A stretch of 64,000 bases of DNA from NCBI RefSeq assembly GCF_002934445.1, contig NZ_PTJE01000005.1:62001-126000 (forward strand), written 5' to 3'. The notes under the pieces were generated by a model that was given only the letters and a program-made list of their open reading frames with translations, searched no databases and had not been told where the DNA came from. Position numbers and translations under genes: made by a program. Positions 42,381 to 52,226 of the stretch are shown here, piece by piece (position 1 is the stretch's first letter; every line of letters starts with the position of its first letter). This DNA is from Nonlabens xylanidelens (GTDB lineage Bacteria > Bacteroidota > Bacteroidia > Flavobacteriales > Flavobacteriaceae).

Positions 42381-43082
42381 CTATGCTTTTTGTTCCATTA
42401 TTAATAGTTCTTGGGTGGTGAGATCTTTAAAAAAATAAATAGAGTATTCCTTTTCATTCACTCTATATTCCATTAAAAATTCTAGATTTTTTAACTTTCT
42501 AAAATCTACATCATTTACACGCCATTGAGGATAACCGCCCATTAAAACAGGTGCAGTGGTAGGTTTAAAAGTTTCTTTAACCTTTTTGTAAAGTGTCCAT
42601 GGATGGTTAGGTTCCATAGTGGTTATAGCTTTATGTATATCTGGGAATCTGTGAATTACTTCTTCCCAAATAGGAAGACTTTCTTGTTCTATTTTCTCAA
42701 TATTAGACAGCTCTTGTTTTAAGGTATCAGGTAGATTTTCTTTTTTATGTACCACATAGTCATATTTCTTTTTATCATTAAAACCTTTAGTTAGATCTAT
42801 GTATAAACTTATAGCTACATTTTCAAATAGATAGGTACCTGTGTATAAAAATGCTATTTCTTTTTTATTCTGTGGGATAGGATAAATATCAGCGAGAGGA
42901 TAGGAGTCAAAGGACATGGTTTCCTTTTCTAAGGCATATGCTTTTAGAACATGAGGTTTCAATGCATTCACTATGGTGTCTATCTCTAAAGCAGTAATCT
43001 CGGTATGTTCTTTTTTACTAGCCATTAAGTTTTCATAATACCTAATGGGTTTACCTAATAATTTTTCTAAATATTTAAACAT
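42381..43082 (-). CDS. Unrecognised soluble protein (233 aa)
   Basis: A charged, cytoplasmic-looking protein without a signal or membrane segment. The stretch VLMGGYPQWRVNDVDFRKLK and the ending IYFFKDLTTQELLIMEQ faintly recall DUF1963-like proteins, but I cannot confirm this. It is monocistronic and followed leftward by the CIA30 gene after a 116-base gap in which I see no terminator. Confidence 0.65.
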   Translation of the reverse strand: MFKYLEKLLGKPIRYYENLMASKKEHTEITALEIDTIVNALKPHVLKAYALEKETMSFDSYPLADIYPIPQNKKEIAFLYTGTYLFENVAISLYIDLTKGFNDKKKYDYVVHKKENLPDTLKQELSNIEKIEQESLPIWEEVIHRFPDIHKAITTMEPNHPWTLYKKVKETFKPTTAPVLMGGYPQWRVNDVDFRKLKNLEFLMEYRVNEKEYSIYFFKDLTTQELLIMEQKA

Positions 43083-43110
43083 AGTGATCTGCTTTAAGAG
43101 GTTTAAAACT

Positions 43111-43142
43111 AAAAAAAGCGCTGATGTAAATCAGCGCTTTTT
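43111..43142 (-). terminator. Terminator of the DUF349-aroE side operon
   Basis: Stem AAAAAGCGCTGAT / ATCAGCGCTTTTT with a 4-base loop and an A-run on the left, 20 bases after the DUF349 stop. Confidence 0.85.
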
Positions 43143-43161
43143 GAAACATTTTTAATAAATA

Positions 43162-45330
43162 TTACTCGTTTTCTTCTGAAGCTTCACTTTCGTTAGCTTT
43201 TTCTGCCGCTTCAGCTTCAGCAGCTGCGGTTGCTTCTTCTTCCTGTTTTACCATTTGTCTTTGAAGAATGTTCAATTGCTTTTGCTTTTCTTTGATAACA
43301 TCTAGTTCTTTAGAAAGCTCTGCAATGTTTTTCTTAGTTTGAACTAAGAATGGATTCTTATCATCCTTTGCGTTGATAAACTGCAGGTTGTTATCCAGTT
43401 GTCTAACTTCATCCTGTATTTCATCACGTCTTTTCTTTAGGTAAAAACGCTCGTTTTTGAAATCATTTGCATCACCATTTTCTAGACTAGCTAGTTTATT
43501 TTGATACTTCAACATTTCAGCATCTACAGCATTTAAGCCGGCAGCTTTTAACTTTGCATGAAGCAGTTTTTCAAACTTTTCTTGAATCATGCGTTTGTTA
43601 TAAGGTACACGACCTATAGCAGCCCATTGCGACATGTGTTGCTCAACATCTGCAAGCATTGCTTTTTTATCATCTTGAGGAATCATTTCTTTTAATGCAT
43701 CATAGACTTTCATCTTTGCATCAAAGTTCTCAAGCTCTTCTTTACTGTCCTCTTTCTTTTGAGCACTTTTCTTATCAAAGAACCCATTACATGCCTTTTG
43801 AAAACGTTTCCAGATTTTATCACTGTCTTTTCTAGGGACATGACCTATTTGTTTCCACTCAGCCTGTATACGCTTCATGATTTGAAGTCCTTCAGCAAAA
43901 TTCTCGTTATCTTGATGCTCTTCAGCGATCGCGATTAACTTCATTTTTGCGTCTAGATTATCTTGTTGCTCTTTCTTAAGACCTTTATAGAAATCATTTT
44001 TTGCTTTATTGAATTCTCTAGTACCGTTTCTAAACTGGTTCCATAATTCATTATTTACCGCTTTAGGTGCAGGACCTGTTTTAGTAAATAATTCTCTTAA
44101 AACATTAATTTCTTCTAGTCTGTCCTGCCATTCTTTATGATTTTTGGCACCTTGGTGCGTAATCTTCTGAATTTCGGCAACGATATTCTCTTTTACTAGT
44201 TGGTTTTGAGCACTCATTTTATCACGCTCTTCATAATAAGCTTGTCTCTTATCATGAATAATTTTTGTAGCAGCGCTGAATTCGTCCCATATAGGGTCAC
44301 GCTCTTCCTTTGCAACAGGGCCTGCATCTTCTTTCCACATGCGGTGTAACTCTTGTAACTCTCTAAGTGCTTTGTGTATATTTTCTTCGGCACCTAATTC
44401 TACAGCACGAGCTATAATTTTCTTTCTGAAATCAAGATTACGTTCAAAATCTTTATCTCTTAACTCCTTACTTAGATCTATGTAATCATAGAAATTTTGA
44501 GTAGCAAGTCTGTAATCTTCCCAAGTAATGTTATAAGCATCGTGTGGTATGTTACCAGTAGCTTTCCATTCATCTTGATAATTATGGAACTTTTTAAATG
44601 TAGTCCCTATGTTTTCTTCTTGGTTGATCAATTGCTTGATTCCTTCAATGATCTGGCGACGCTTCTCAAGGTTATCTTCTTGCTGCTTGCGCTTATCTCT
44701 TTGAAATTGACCTTTTTGTTTTCTATATAAAGAATGCAGCTCATAAAATTGAGTTGCTAGTTCATTTTTGTATTCAAATACAGGTGCAGGCTCGTCTTCT
44801 ACAGGAGGATTTTCTTCTGTAAATTTTGCTAGCGCTTCTTTTTTTGCATCAGCATCTGCAGTTTCAAATGCTTTTTTGATATCATCAGCTTGTGTTCTAA
44901 AACTGTTGATAGGGTATTCCTGCATTAACTCTCTAAGCTCTGCGATAAGAGCTGGCATTTCCATTGCATTATAATCCTTTTCAGGAATTTCTTTTATACT
45001 ATCATCTTGTGGCTCGTTATCATCATCATCTTCATCCACTTCTACGATAGGATCTGTCGTGTTTGCAACAGTATCTTTTTCTTCTACAATAGCATCTTCA
45101 TGAGTAGTAGAGACATCTTCTACCTTTTCTTCTACTTTATTACTACCTTCTTTAACAGGCTCGTCATTTAAGCCGTCACTGTCTGTTGTTTCTTGACCTT
45201 CAAGTGTTTGCCTAGGCGTGGTAGATTCTTCTACCATTGCATTTTCAAGAGAATCTTGTGCTTCCATATGTACATTATCCATTTCTGGTTGGTTTCCGTC
45301 TGCGTTGTGCAGGTTGTCATTCTTATCCAT
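43162..45330 (-). CDS. DUF349 repeat coiled-coil protein
   Basis: A 722-residue protein. Residues 1-120 are acidic and disordered (VEVDEDDDDNEPQDDS). From about 170 to 650 there are several DUF349 repeats with a recurring tryptophan pattern (YQDEWKATGNIP, LHRMWKEDAGPV, IQAEWKQIGHVPRKDSDKIW, MSQWAAIGRVPYNKRMI). The C-terminus is a lysine/glutamate coiled coil ending in an alanine-glutamate tail. The family is conserved in Bacteroidota; its function is unknown. No membrane segment. Confidence 0.9.
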   Translation of the reverse strand: MDKNDNLHNADGNQPEMDNVHMEAQDSLENAMVEESTTPRQTLEGQETTDSDGLNDEPVKEGSNKVEEKVEDVSTTHEDAIVEEKDTVANTTDPIVEVDEDDDDNEPQDDSIKEIPEKDYNAMEMPALIAELRELMQEYPINSFRTQADDIKKAFETADADAKKEALAKFTEENPPVEDEPAPVFEYKNELATQFYELHSLYRKQKGQFQRDKRKQQEDNLEKRRQIIEGIKQLINQEENIGTTFKKFHNYQDEWKATGNIPHDAYNITWEDYRLATQNFYDYIDLSKELRDKDFERNLDFRKKIIARAVELGAEENIHKALRELQELHRMWKEDAGPVAKEERDPIWDEFSAATKIIHDKRQAYYEERDKMSAQNQLVKENIVAEIQKITHQGAKNHKEWQDRLEEINVLRELFTKTGPAPKAVNNELWNQFRNGTREFNKAKNDFYKGLKKEQQDNLDAKMKLIAIAEEHQDNENFAEGLQIMKRIQAEWKQIGHVPRKDSDKIWKRFQKACNGFFDKKSAQKKEDSKEELENFDAKMKVYDALKEMIPQDDKKAMLADVEQHMSQWAAIGRVPYNKRMIQEKFEKLLHAKLKAAGLNAVDAEMLKYQNKLASLENGDANDFKNERFYLKKRRDEIQDEVRQLDNNLQFINAKDDKNPFLVQTKKNIAELSKELDVIKEKQKQLNILQRQMVKQEEEATAAAEAEAAEKANESEASEENE

Positions 45331-45394
45331 TATCTATTTTTTAATAGTAGTGGCAAGATAAATAGATTTTCTTGAACCACAATTCTATAGCTGT

Positions 45395-46186
45395 TTACTT
45401 ATTCCATAGTTCCCAAGCTTTTTCTGCTTGGTGAACTAACATTTGATATCCATTAGTCACTCGAGCCCCTTTTTGCTGTCCCAATTTCATAAACATGGTT
45501 AACGCAGGGTTGTACACCAGATCATAAAGAACGTGAGATTCATTAAGGTATTCATAAGGAATATTAGGTCTTAATTCTACATCTGGTGTCACACCTAGTG
45601 GTGTTGTGTTTACTATTAGACTTACCATTTCCATAACTTCTTTAGTAATAGATTTATAATCTATAGTAAATTCGTCTTTTGGGTCTCTACTCACAAATAG
45701 ATACGGTACTTGTAACGCCTCTAGAGTATAGGCTATTGCCTTAGAGGCACCGCCAGTTCCTAAAATCAGAGCATTTTTTTGTATAGGTAGAAAAGGTTCT
45801 AGACTTTTACCAAATCCATAACAGTCTGTATTATGACCAGTCCATACGTTATCTTCTATAGTGATAGTATTTATGGCGCCTATTGTCTTTGCCTCGTCAC
45901 TTAGCACATCTACCACTTCTAGCATGTCTTCTTTATAAGGAATAGTCACATTGAGACCTCTTATAATTTCAGATTTGCTATTTGTGGTGCGAGATTCTTT
46001 GTTGTAGGTTACGCTTTCGCGAAAGCGAGACAGCAAAAACTCTCTACTCATTTCAAAATTTCTATAATGATGATCATCTAGTTTTAAATTCTCAAATTTT
46101 TCTGAGAAGTAGGCGCGTGAAAAACTGTAATCCAGTCGTTCTCCTACTAATCCAAAAACACTAGATGGGATTTGCTTTATTTCCAT
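45395..46186 (-). CDS. aroE: Shikimate dehydrogenase
   Basis: A 263-residue AroE reducing 3-dehydroshikimate to shikimate with NADPH. FGLVGERLDYSFSRAYF holds the substrate serines S21/S23, NVTIPYKE the catalytic lysine K85, and LGTGGASKAI the NADPH glycine loop. SRDPK follows beta-2, fitting NADP use. The stretch 50-75, between the first domain and NVTIPYKE, is longer than I expect for this family and contains palindrome copy 10 read as RFRES (54-58). The start overlaps the end of the upstream DUF368 gene by 26 bases. Confidence 0.95.
   Translation of the reverse strand: MEIKQIPSSVFGLVGERLDYSFSRAYFSEKFENLKLDDHHYRNFEMSREFLLSRFRESVTYNKESRTTNSKSEIIRGLNVTIPYKEDMLEVVDVLSDEAKTIGAINTITIEDNVWTGHNTDCYGFGKSLEPFLPIQKNALILGTGGASKAIAYTLEALQVPYLFVSRDPKDEFTIDYKSITKEVMEMVSLIVNTTPLGVTPDVELRPNIPYEYLNESHVLYDLVYNPALTMFMKLGQQKGARVTNGYQMLVHQAEKAWELWNK
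46012..46027. repeat. 16-bp palindrome CGCTTTCGCGAAAGCG, copy 10 (in CDS)
   Basis: Exact copy in aroE, read as RFRES. Confidence 0.95.
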
Positions 46187-47180
46187 AACGGTCTAATATG
46201 TATACACTTAAAAACCCTATTATAACCATTATTATGGCTATCCAGGTTTGAGTTTCATTAATTTCTGGCCAGTAACGGCTGTAGTTTTCTAATATTTTTT
46301 CACCACTAGCATCTATGGCTATACTGCCAGAGTTAGTGAGCTGATATATTTCTTTTTTCCATGGCCATACTACGCCCAAAGATCCTGCTATAAAACCTAT
46401 AATCATGGCATTAGTCTCATTGCGATAGTGTTTAATAGTCCAGCCTAAAAGATGGGAAAGGCTTATAAGGCCTACTATAGAACCTAGAACAAATGAGGTA
46501 AGTATAGCCAGCATATCCATGTGTGCTGTGTTATACCACCATGAAAAATCACCTTGTACAACAGCGACCATAGTGTCAAAAAAGGTGTTGATACTGTCTA
46601 CTAATAATAAGACATAATTACCTAATAAAATTAGTATAAAGCTACCACTGAGGCCAGGTAGAGTCATCCCAGAAATACTCACCATACCGCAAAAGAAAAC
46701 AAATATAAGATTGGGGTTTTCTCTAGCTGGGTCGAGTAGGGAAGTGCCTACACCTATGGCTATACCTATTATAAGAATGATTACATTATTGCGTGTCCAC
46801 TCTCCATAACTTCTAGATATATAATAAATAGAGCCTAAAATCATACCGAAGAAAGTAGCCCATACGAGTATAGGATAATACTGTATCAATAGATCAAAAC
46901 CTTTACTTACGGTAAAATAGCTTATTGCTTCTCCTAAAATTAAAAGAGTGAGAAAACGACCATTTATATAATGGAAGAATGTCGCATACCTTCCAGAAAT
47001 AAGTAATTTAAAAGCTTTGAGATTGAGTTTTTGAAGAGAGTAGATAAATTCTTCATAAAAACCACCTACATAAGCTACTACACCACCGCTTATACCAGGA
47101 ACCTTATTTGCGGTTCCCATGGCTACTCCTTTTAGAATAAGGAATAGTTTATCGGTAAAGCTTCTCGTGGATTGTCTCAA
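46161..47180 (-). CDS. DUF368 membrane protein (copy 2 of tandem pair)
   Basis: A 339-residue protein with about eight membrane segments. KGVAMGTANKVPGISGGVVAYVGGFYEEFI and SISGMTLPGLSGSFILILLGNY are the paired inverted-topology motifs of DUF368. Members of this family have been reported as undecaprenyl-phosphate translocases (PopT), recycling the lipid carrier for cell-wall synthesis. The start codon directly abuts the stop of the upstream paralogue, and its end overlaps aroE. Confidence 0.9.
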   Translation of the reverse strand: MRQSTRSFTDKLFLILKGVAMGTANKVPGISGGVVAYVGGFYEEFIYSLQKLNLKAFKLLISGRYATFFHYINGRFLTLLILGEAISYFTVSKGFDLLIQYYPILVWATFFGMILGSIYYISRSYGEWTRNNVIILIIGIAIGVGTSLLDPARENPNLIFVFFCGMVSISGMTLPGLSGSFILILLGNYVLLLVDSINTFFDTMVAVVQGDFSWWYNTAHMDMLAILTSFVLGSIVGLISLSHLLGWTIKHYRNETNAMIIGFIAGSLGVVWPWKKEIYQLTNSGSIAIDASGEKILENYSRYWPEINETQTWIAIIMVIIGFLSVYILDRYGNKANPI

Positions 47181-48140
47181 TTAGTCCGTTTTTTTATGAG
47201 CCCATTTTTCTAGGGCAAGTATCAATAAAAAGCCAGTGATGGTAAGTAAAATTACATATAATATTTGTGGATCGCCATTAAATGAAGAAGGTGATATGCT
47301 TTTTTCTAAAAATGGTACTTCTACACCATGACTATCTATACGTGTCTTAATGACTTGTTTCCAAGGCCATAATTTATTTAGAGAACCTATCATAAAACCA
47401 GTAAGTAAGGCTAGAGTTAGGTTCTTCTGATTTTCAAATAGCCAGGTTAGTATTCTAGAAAAGACTTTTAATCCTACTATACAACCTATGGCAAATAGAA
47501 ATAAATTTACAAAATAATTCCATGCCGCGGTCCAGTCTCCAGCAAGAATAGCTTCTAGAAAGCCAGATATAGAGCCTAAAACGGTTTTATAACTACCTAA
47601 TAGTAATAGTAAAAAAGCACCAGAGACTCCAGGTAAAATCATAGCTATAATGGCTATGAAACCAGAAAAGATAATATACCACCAGCTATCTGGAGATCCT
47701 AAAGGCTCTGCAACGGTGATGTAATAAGAAATCGCGGTACCTATAATAATAGCTATTAACACGGTTATGTTCCACTTAGTAATTTGTTTACCTATATATA
47801 GCACACTAGCTAGCACAAGTCCAAAGAAAAATGCCCAAACTAATACAGGAAAGGTGTGTAGTAAGTAAGTGATAAGCTTAGAAAGGCTCAATATACTTAT
47901 GGCTATACCTGCGAGAAGACTCAATAAAAAGCCGAGATTATATTTTACAAAGGTGTTCTTAATTCCTACTTTAAAGAGATCTTTAAACACATTAAAATCG
48001 AGTCCATCTATAGTTTTTATTAACTCTTCATAGATCCCTGTTATAAACGCTATGGTACCACCAGATACTCCTGGAACAACATCTGCCGCGCCCATGAGTA
48101 GTCCTTTTAATACGGTAGTGATATTTTTATTTAAAGACAT
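47181..48140 (-). CDS. DUF368 membrane protein (copy 1 of tandem pair)
   Basis: A 319-residue paralogue of the next gene: KGLLMGAADVVPGVSGGTIAFITGIYEELI and AIIAMILPGVSGAFLLLLLGSYK. About eight membrane segments. The two copies are diverged but collinear and may form a heteromer or act on different sides or lipids (inference). First gene of DUF368-DUF368-aroE. Confidence 0.9.
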   Translation of the reverse strand: MSLNKNITTVLKGLLMGAADVVPGVSGGTIAFITGIYEELIKTIDGLDFNVFKDLFKVGIKNTFVKYNLGFLLSLLAGIAISILSLSKLITYLLHTFPVLVWAFFFGLVLASVLYIGKQITKWNITVLIAIIIGTAISYYITVAEPLGSPDSWWYIIFSGFIAIIAMILPGVSGAFLLLLLGSYKTVLGSISGFLEAILAGDWTAAWNYFVNLFLFAIGCIVGLKVFSRILTWLFENQKNLTLALLTGFMIGSLNKLWPWKQVIKTRIDSHGVEVPFLEKSISPSSFNGDPQILYVILLTITGFLLILALEKWAHKKTD

Positions 48141-48157
48141 AATGGTTGTTTAAAATG

Positions 48158-48185
48158 AAATCCCAAGTTTTGACGCTTGGGATTT
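48158..48185 (-). terminator. Probable terminator after purA
   Basis: Stem AAATCCCAAG / CTTGGGATTT with an 8-base loop in the 71-base gap between purA and DUF368. The U-tract is short, so read-through is possible. Confidence 0.6.
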
Positions 48186-48211
48186 AAAATAGTTATATAA
48201 GAAAGAACGGT

Positions 48212-49483
48212 TTATCTATGGATAGTTTGTGTTCTATCTGGACCTACACTTACTACTTTGATAGGAATTTCTAATTCTTTTTCTAAGAAGGCTATGTAGT
48301 CGTTTAATTCTTTAGGAAACTGAGAAGGTTCTCTCATTTTAGTAAGATCTTCTTTCCAGCATTCAAACTCAGAATAAATAGGTTTTACATTTTCTGGTTC
48401 TATGTTATAAGGTAAGTGATCGATTACTTCTCCTTTATATTCATAAGCCGTACAGATTTTAAGTTTATCAAAACCAGAAAGTACGTCACCCTTCATCATC
48501 ATTAATTGAGTTACCCCATTTACTTGACAAGTGTATTTAAGAGCCACAAGATCTAACCATCCACATCTACGTGCACGACCAGTTACAGCGCCAAATTCAT
48601 GACCTACCTTTGCCATTTCTGCACCTACTTCATCAAAAAGCTCTGTAGGGAATGGTCCACTACCTACACGAGTTGTGTATGCTTTAAAGATTCCATAAAC
48701 TTCACCTATTTGATTAGGTGCAACACCTAGACCAGTACATGCTCCAGCAGCAGTGGTGTTAGAAGATGTTACAAATGGATATGTTCCAAAGTCTATGTCT
48801 AATAAAGATCCTTGAGCACCTTCGGCAAGAATAGTTTTACCATTCTTTTGTGCTTTTTGTAAATACTCTTCAGAATCTATGAAGGTTAGTTCTTTAAGCA
48901 ATTCTACTGCTTTAAAGAATTCTTCTTCCATCTCTACAAGATTGTATTGAATATCTACGTTGTGAAAAGCGATAAGTTCTTCATGCTTGTTAGCAAGAGC
49001 TCTGTATTTTTCTTTCCAGCTGTCTAGTTCTAGATCACCTATTCTAATACCGTTACGACCAGTCTTATCCATATAAGTAGGACCTATTCCTTTAAGAGTA
49101 GAACCTATTTTTGCTTTTCCTTTAGATGCTTCAGATGCTGCATCTAGTAAACGGTGTGTAGGCAAGATGATGTGAGCTTTTCTTGAAATAATCAATTTAC
49201 TCTTGATATCTAAATCAAATTGTTTTAACCCATCTAGTTCTTGTATAAAAACTACAGGGTCTATAACCACACCATTTCCTATCACATTAGTAGATTTCTC
49301 ATGAAAAATACCTGAAGGAATAGTTCTTAATACGTGCTTAATACCGTCAAATTCTAGTGTGTGCCCAGCGTTTGGACCACCTTGGAATCTTGCAATAATG
49401 TCATAATTAGAAGTTAGAACATCTACAATTTTACCTTTTCCCTCGTCGCCCCATTGAAGACCGAGCAATAAATCTACTGCCAT
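48212..49483 (-). CDS. purA: Adenylosuccinate synthase
   Basis: A 423-residue enzyme making adenylosuccinate from IMP, aspartate and GTP. GLQWGDEGKGK (residues 8-18) is the P-loop with the catalytic aspartate. QGGPNAGHT, TLKGIGPTYMDKTGRNGIR, YPFVTSSNTTAAG and TGRARRCGWLD are all present. It begins 2 bases after the fur-like gene, the last of relA/spoT-fur-purA. Confidence 0.97.
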   Translation of the reverse strand: MAVDLLLGLQWGDEGKGKIVDVLTSNYDIIARFQGGPNAGHTLEFDGIKHVLRTIPSGIFHEKSTNVIGNGVVIDPVVFIQELDGLKQFDLDIKSKLIISRKAHIILPTHRLLDAASEASKGKAKIGSTLKGIGPTYMDKTGRNGIRIGDLELDSWKEKYRALANKHEELIAFHNVDIQYNLVEMEEEFFKAVELLKELTFIDSEEYLQKAQKNGKTILAEGAQGSLLDIDFGTYPFVTSSNTTAAGACTGLGVAPNQIGEVYGIFKAYTTRVGSGPFPTELFDEVGAEMAKVGHEFGAVTGRARRCGWLDLVALKYTCQVNGVTQLMMMKGDVLSGFDKLKICTAYEYKGEVIDHLPYNIEPENVKPIYSEFECWKEDLTKMREPSQFPKELNDYIAFLEKELEIPIKVVSVGPDRTQTIHR

Positions 49484-49485
49484 TT

Positions 49486-49950
49486 TTACTGTTTTTCAGT
49501 TGTGTTTTTAACGCCGTAAAAGTATAAAGAATGATTGGTAATCTTTACATTAAATACCTCTTCAATTGTCTTTTTTATCGACTCTATTCTTGGATCGCAA
49601 AATTCGATCACTTCACTAGTATCTGTAAGAATTAAATGATCGTGCTGTCTGTCAAAATATGACTTCTCATAATGAGATTGATTTTGACCAAATTGATGCC
49701 TTCTTACCAGTTTACTTTCTAATAATAATTCTATGGTATTGTAAAGAGTAGCGCGGCTTACACGGTAGTTTTGTTCTTTCATTTTACCGTATAATGACTC
49801 TACATCAAAGTGCTCTTCACTAGCATAAATCTCGTCTAGAATCGCATAACGTTCTGGTGTCTTGCGATGCTTGTTTTCACTTAGAAATTGAGTAAAAACA
49901 TTCCTTACTATTTCCTGTTCTTTTTCCAGTGTGTTAATAATTTCACTCAT
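49486..49950 (-). CDS. Fur family transcriptional regulator
   Basis: A 154-residue protein. The winged helix has [26 protein letters not shown] and [21 protein letters not shown]. The metal/dimer domain has [22 protein letters not shown]. The paired CxxC structural-zinc motifs seen in many Fur/PerR proteins are absent; only one cysteine remains near that place. Its position between relA/spoT and purA, 3 and 2 bases apart, suggests co-regulation of stringent response and purine synthesis. Confidence 0.88.
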   Translation of the reverse strand: MSEIINTLEKEQEIVRNVFTQFLSENKHRKTPERYAILDEIYASEEHFDVESLYGKMKEQNYRVSRATLYNTIELLLESKLVRRHQFGQNQSHYEKSYFDRQHDHLILTDTSEVIEFCDPRIESIKKTIEEVFNVKITNHSLYFYGVKNTTEKQ

Positions 49951-49953
49951 ATT

Positions 49954-52155
49954 TTATGATCTGGTTACCTTATCGATACCATTTATTTTATTTATGTTTT
50001 GTATAAGAGACGTAAGTAAATTCTTGTTAGGAACTACTACGGTGATTTCTCCTGTAAATATGCCATGATTACTATTAAAAGAAATGTTTCTAATATTCAC
50101 ATGCATACTCTCTGATATGAGCTTGGTAATTTCTTGTACCAATCCCATTCTATCTATACCTGTTAATTTTAATTCTGCTTTATACTCTCTTTGAGTAGAA
50201 TCTATCCATTTTGCACTGATAATTCTGTAAGCAAATTTACTTTGCAAACTTATAGCATTAGGACAGTTATTCTTATGTACTTTTATCCCTTCACTTACTG
50301 TTGTGAAACCAAAAACAGAATCGCCAGGAATAGGGTTACAACACTTTGATAAGGTGTAATCTAGTGTAGCACCTTCTTTCCCAAAGACTAGAGCATCATA
50401 ATTCTCTGTTACTTCTTCTTTATTAAGGTCAGGATTTTCTTTTGGTTTTCTAATCTTATTTTTAAGAAAGGAGTAAAGAGCATTGCTGCGGCTACTCGCA
50501 TATTCTTTGATAGCTTTGTTATCTATCGTTCCATTTCCAACTCTGTAAAAAAGATCGTGACTGGTTTTTAACTTAAAGAAAGTAACCATCTGGTTCACAC
50601 TAGTCTCATCTAGGTTGATTTTCTGAGATTTTAATTTTCTTGCTAAAATCTCTTTACCATCTGCCGCGATAAGCTTTTGATCTTCTTTAAGAGCACCTTT
50701 TATTTTTGCCCTAGCTCTTGCTGTTGTGGCATAGTCCAGCCAGTTCTTTGTAGGTTTTTGATTTTCGGACGTGATAATATCTACTTGATCACCACTCTTT
50801 AATTCATGCGATAGTGGAACTAATTTACCATTAACACGTGCCCCACGAGTGTGCAAGCCTACTTCTGTGTGTATAGAAAAAGCAAAGTCTAGTGGTGTAG
50901 AATTTTTAGGTAATGACTTTAATTCTCCCTTTGGTGTAAAGACAAATATCTCTTTACTGTAAAGATTCAATTTAAATTGTTCTACAAAATCTACTGCATT
51001 GCCATCTTGATTTTCTAGAGCTTCTTGCAGTCTGTTTAACCACTCTTCTAGACCGTCTTCTTTACTACCTTGTTTATATTTATAATGTGCAGCATAACCT
51101 TTTTCGGCTATTTCATGCATGCGCTCAGATCTTATTTGTACTTCTACCCATCTTCCATCAGGTCCCATTACAGTGATGTGTAATGCCTCATAACCTGTAG
51201 ATTTAGGAGAACTTATCCAGTCTCTTAATCGTACCGGATTAGGTGTAAAGTGGTCTGTAACTACAGAGTATATTTTCCATGCAAGAAACTTCTCGTTTGC
51301 ACGATCACTTCTAAAAATGATACGTACCGCAAACTTATCGTACACCTCGTCAAAGGTGACTCCTTGTTTCAACATCTTACGACGTATGGAAAAAACAGAT
51401 TTAGGTCTACCAGAAATACGGTATTCTAGACCTTCTCTTTGTAAACTGTCATCTATAACGTGACTAAAATCTTCTATATATGCTTTTTGTTCTTCTTTAC
51501 TCTCTACTATCGATTTTTGAATATCATTAAAAACCTCTGGTTCTGTATATTTTAAACCTAGATCTTCTAATTCTGTTTTAATATTATATAAACCTAGTCT
51601 GTGAGCAATAGGAGCGTAGATGTATAAAGTCTCACTAGCTATTTTAACCTGTTTATAATCAGGCATGCTGTCCATAGTCTGCATGTTGTGCAGCCTGTCG
51701 GCTATCTTAATAATAATAACACGTATGTCATCATTAAGAGTAAGCAACATCTTACGGAAATTTTCTGCCTGTTGCGATATATCTGCATCTTTCTTAAGGT
51801 GCGCTATTTTAGTAAGTCCGTCTACTATACGTGCTATGGTCTCACCAAATAGTTGTTCAATATCAGATAACGTGTACTTTGTATCTTCTACAACGTCGTG
51901 TAGTAACGCTGCAGCGATAGCAGTGGCATCTAGACCTATCTGTTTTGCAACTATTTTTGCAACCGCAATAGGGTGAAAGATATAGGCCTCTCCAGATTTA
52001 CGGCGCTGTGGTGCGTGTGCTTCCACCGCGATGTCAAAAGCCTTTCTAATCAGCTTTTTATCTTCATCGGTGAGCATTTGATAACTTATCTTTAATAGGT
52101 CCTTATAACCTTTCGCTATCTGCTTGTTTTCCTCTTTAATCTCGACATCAGTCAT
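49954..52155 (-). CDS. Bifunctional (p)ppGpp synthetase/hydrolase (RelA/SpoT)
   Basis: A 733-residue protein. The HD hydrolase domain is intact: H61 in YIFHPIAVA and H86-D87 in LLHDVVEDT. The synthetase has YRISGRPKSVFSIRRKML and the catalytic ALHITVMGPDGRWVEVQIR. A TGS domain (IFVFTPKGELKSLPKNSTPLDF), the CCNPIPGD cysteine patch and a C-terminal ACT domain (ELKLTGIDRMGLVQEITKL) follow. An intact HD predicts both synthesis and hydrolysis of the alarmone. First gene of the fur-purA operon. Confidence 0.95.
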   Translation of the reverse strand: MTDVEIKEENKQIAKGYKDLLKISYQMLTDEDKKLIRKAFDIAVEAHAPQRRKSGEAYIFHPIAVAKIVAKQIGLDATAIAAALLHDVVEDTKYTLSDIEQLFGETIARIVDGLTKIAHLKKDADISQQAENFRKMLLTLNDDIRVIIIKIADRLHNMQTMDSMPDYKQVKIASETLYIYAPIAHRLGLYNIKTELEDLGLKYTEPEVFNDIQKSIVESKEEQKAYIEDFSHVIDDSLQREGLEYRISGRPKSVFSIRRKMLKQGVTFDEVYDKFAVRIIFRSDRANEKFLAWKIYSVVTDHFTPNPVRLRDWISSPKSTGYEALHITVMGPDGRWVEVQIRSERMHEIAEKGYAAHYKYKQGSKEDGLEEWLNRLQEALENQDGNAVDFVEQFKLNLYSKEIFVFTPKGELKSLPKNSTPLDFAFSIHTEVGLHTRGARVNGKLVPLSHELKSGDQVDIITSENQKPTKNWLDYATTARARAKIKGALKEDQKLIAADGKEILARKLKSQKINLDETSVNQMVTFFKLKTSHDLFYRVGNGTIDNKAIKEYASSRSNALYSFLKNKIRKPKENPDLNKEEVTENYDALVFGKEGATLDYTLSKCCNPIPGDSVFGFTTVSEGIKVHKNNCPNAISLQSKFAYRIISAKWIDSTQREYKAELKLTGIDRMGLVQEITKLISESMHVNIRNISFNSNHGIFTGEITVVVPNKNLLTSLIQNINKINGIDKVTRS

Positions 52156-52226
52156 ATATAGTAAAGTTAAGCTACTTTGTGGATATGAGCAATTATTTTA
52201 TGCTTTCTAGATAGGTATTTTTATTC

